The notes beneath the pieces were generated by a model. The model was not told the DNA's origin. It did not search any database and was given only the letters and a program-made list of their open reading frames with translations. A stretch of 21,707 nucleotides of DNA from assembly GCA_049322715.1 (NCBI GenBank), contig JBMOQP010000012.1:1-21707 (forward strand), given 5' to 3'. A program made the position numbers and the translations under genes. Numbering within the stretch: the stretch's first letter is position 1; each line of letters starts with the position of its first letter. This stretch comes from Thiofaba sp049322715. GTDB taxonomy: Bacteria > Pseudomonadota > Gammaproteobacteria > Halothiobacillales > Halothiobacillaceae. This document shows positions 21,627 to 21,707 of the stretch, one piece after another.

Positions 21627-21707
21627 TTGCGCGTTCCCCGCGTGTTGGCGCGTGTTCACGGCGTGATCTTGCGGACGCAGCCTTTGAGCTCGGACCGCCT
21701 TCGCCCC

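Overview
This is a very GC-rich chromosomal segment, most likely from a gammaproteobacterium. The support is a complete Rnf operon in the order ABCDGE, the EF-P beta-lysylation set (efp, epmA, epmB), prmB, a FimX-like c-di-GMP protein, proteobacterial psd, and a one-piece tmRNA with a tag ending LAA. I cannot name the genus. A Chromatiales, Ectothiorhodospiraceae or Pseudomonas-like relative would fit; that is inference.

Layout. Positions 1-2250 hold a Prx6-type peroxiredoxin, a small DUF3817 membrane protein and the Fe-S carrier ATPase apbC/mrp, the last two meeting tail to tail. Positions 2460-5880 hold metG and a BaiN/HI0933-like flavoprotein, both on the plus strand. Positions 6094-17309 form a long minus-strand run, in transcription order epmB, a PilZ-like protein, a FimX-like REC/PAS/GGDEF/EAL protein, thpR, and rnfA-B-C-D-G-E. 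The plus strand resumes with efp-epmA (divergent from epmB). psd follows on the minus strand with its 3' end overlapping epmA. Then come prmB, a DUF486 membrane protein and ssrA with a strong terminator. Nearly all genes are housekeeping, and many adjacent pairs overlap by 4 bp (ATGA or GTGA), so translational coupling is pervasive.

The most unusual content is in the repeats. One structured repeat (family 1) occurs three times: intergenic after metG, fused to the start of thpR, and inserted as exactly 132 bp in frame in the degenerate GGDEF domain of the FimX-like protein. Its copies keep an 8-bp stem by compensatory base-pair changes. A second element (family 2), about 155 bp with several hairpins and MITE-like ends, occurs twice in the same orientation and brackets the rnf operon; one copy supplies the rnfE stop codon. 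Both families share hairpins with a six-base loop of the type ATCCAT, CTCCAT or ATCCCT. Two further dispersed palindromes of types common in environmental proteobacteria lie near 730-790 and 2300-2370. I see no transposase, prophage gene or CRISPR array.

Functionally the window combines redox homeostasis (peroxiredoxin, Rnf, Fe-S carrier), translation quality (EF-P modification, MetRS, PrmB, tmRNA), phosphatidylethanolamine synthesis (Psd) and a putative c-di-GMP module linked to type IV pili.
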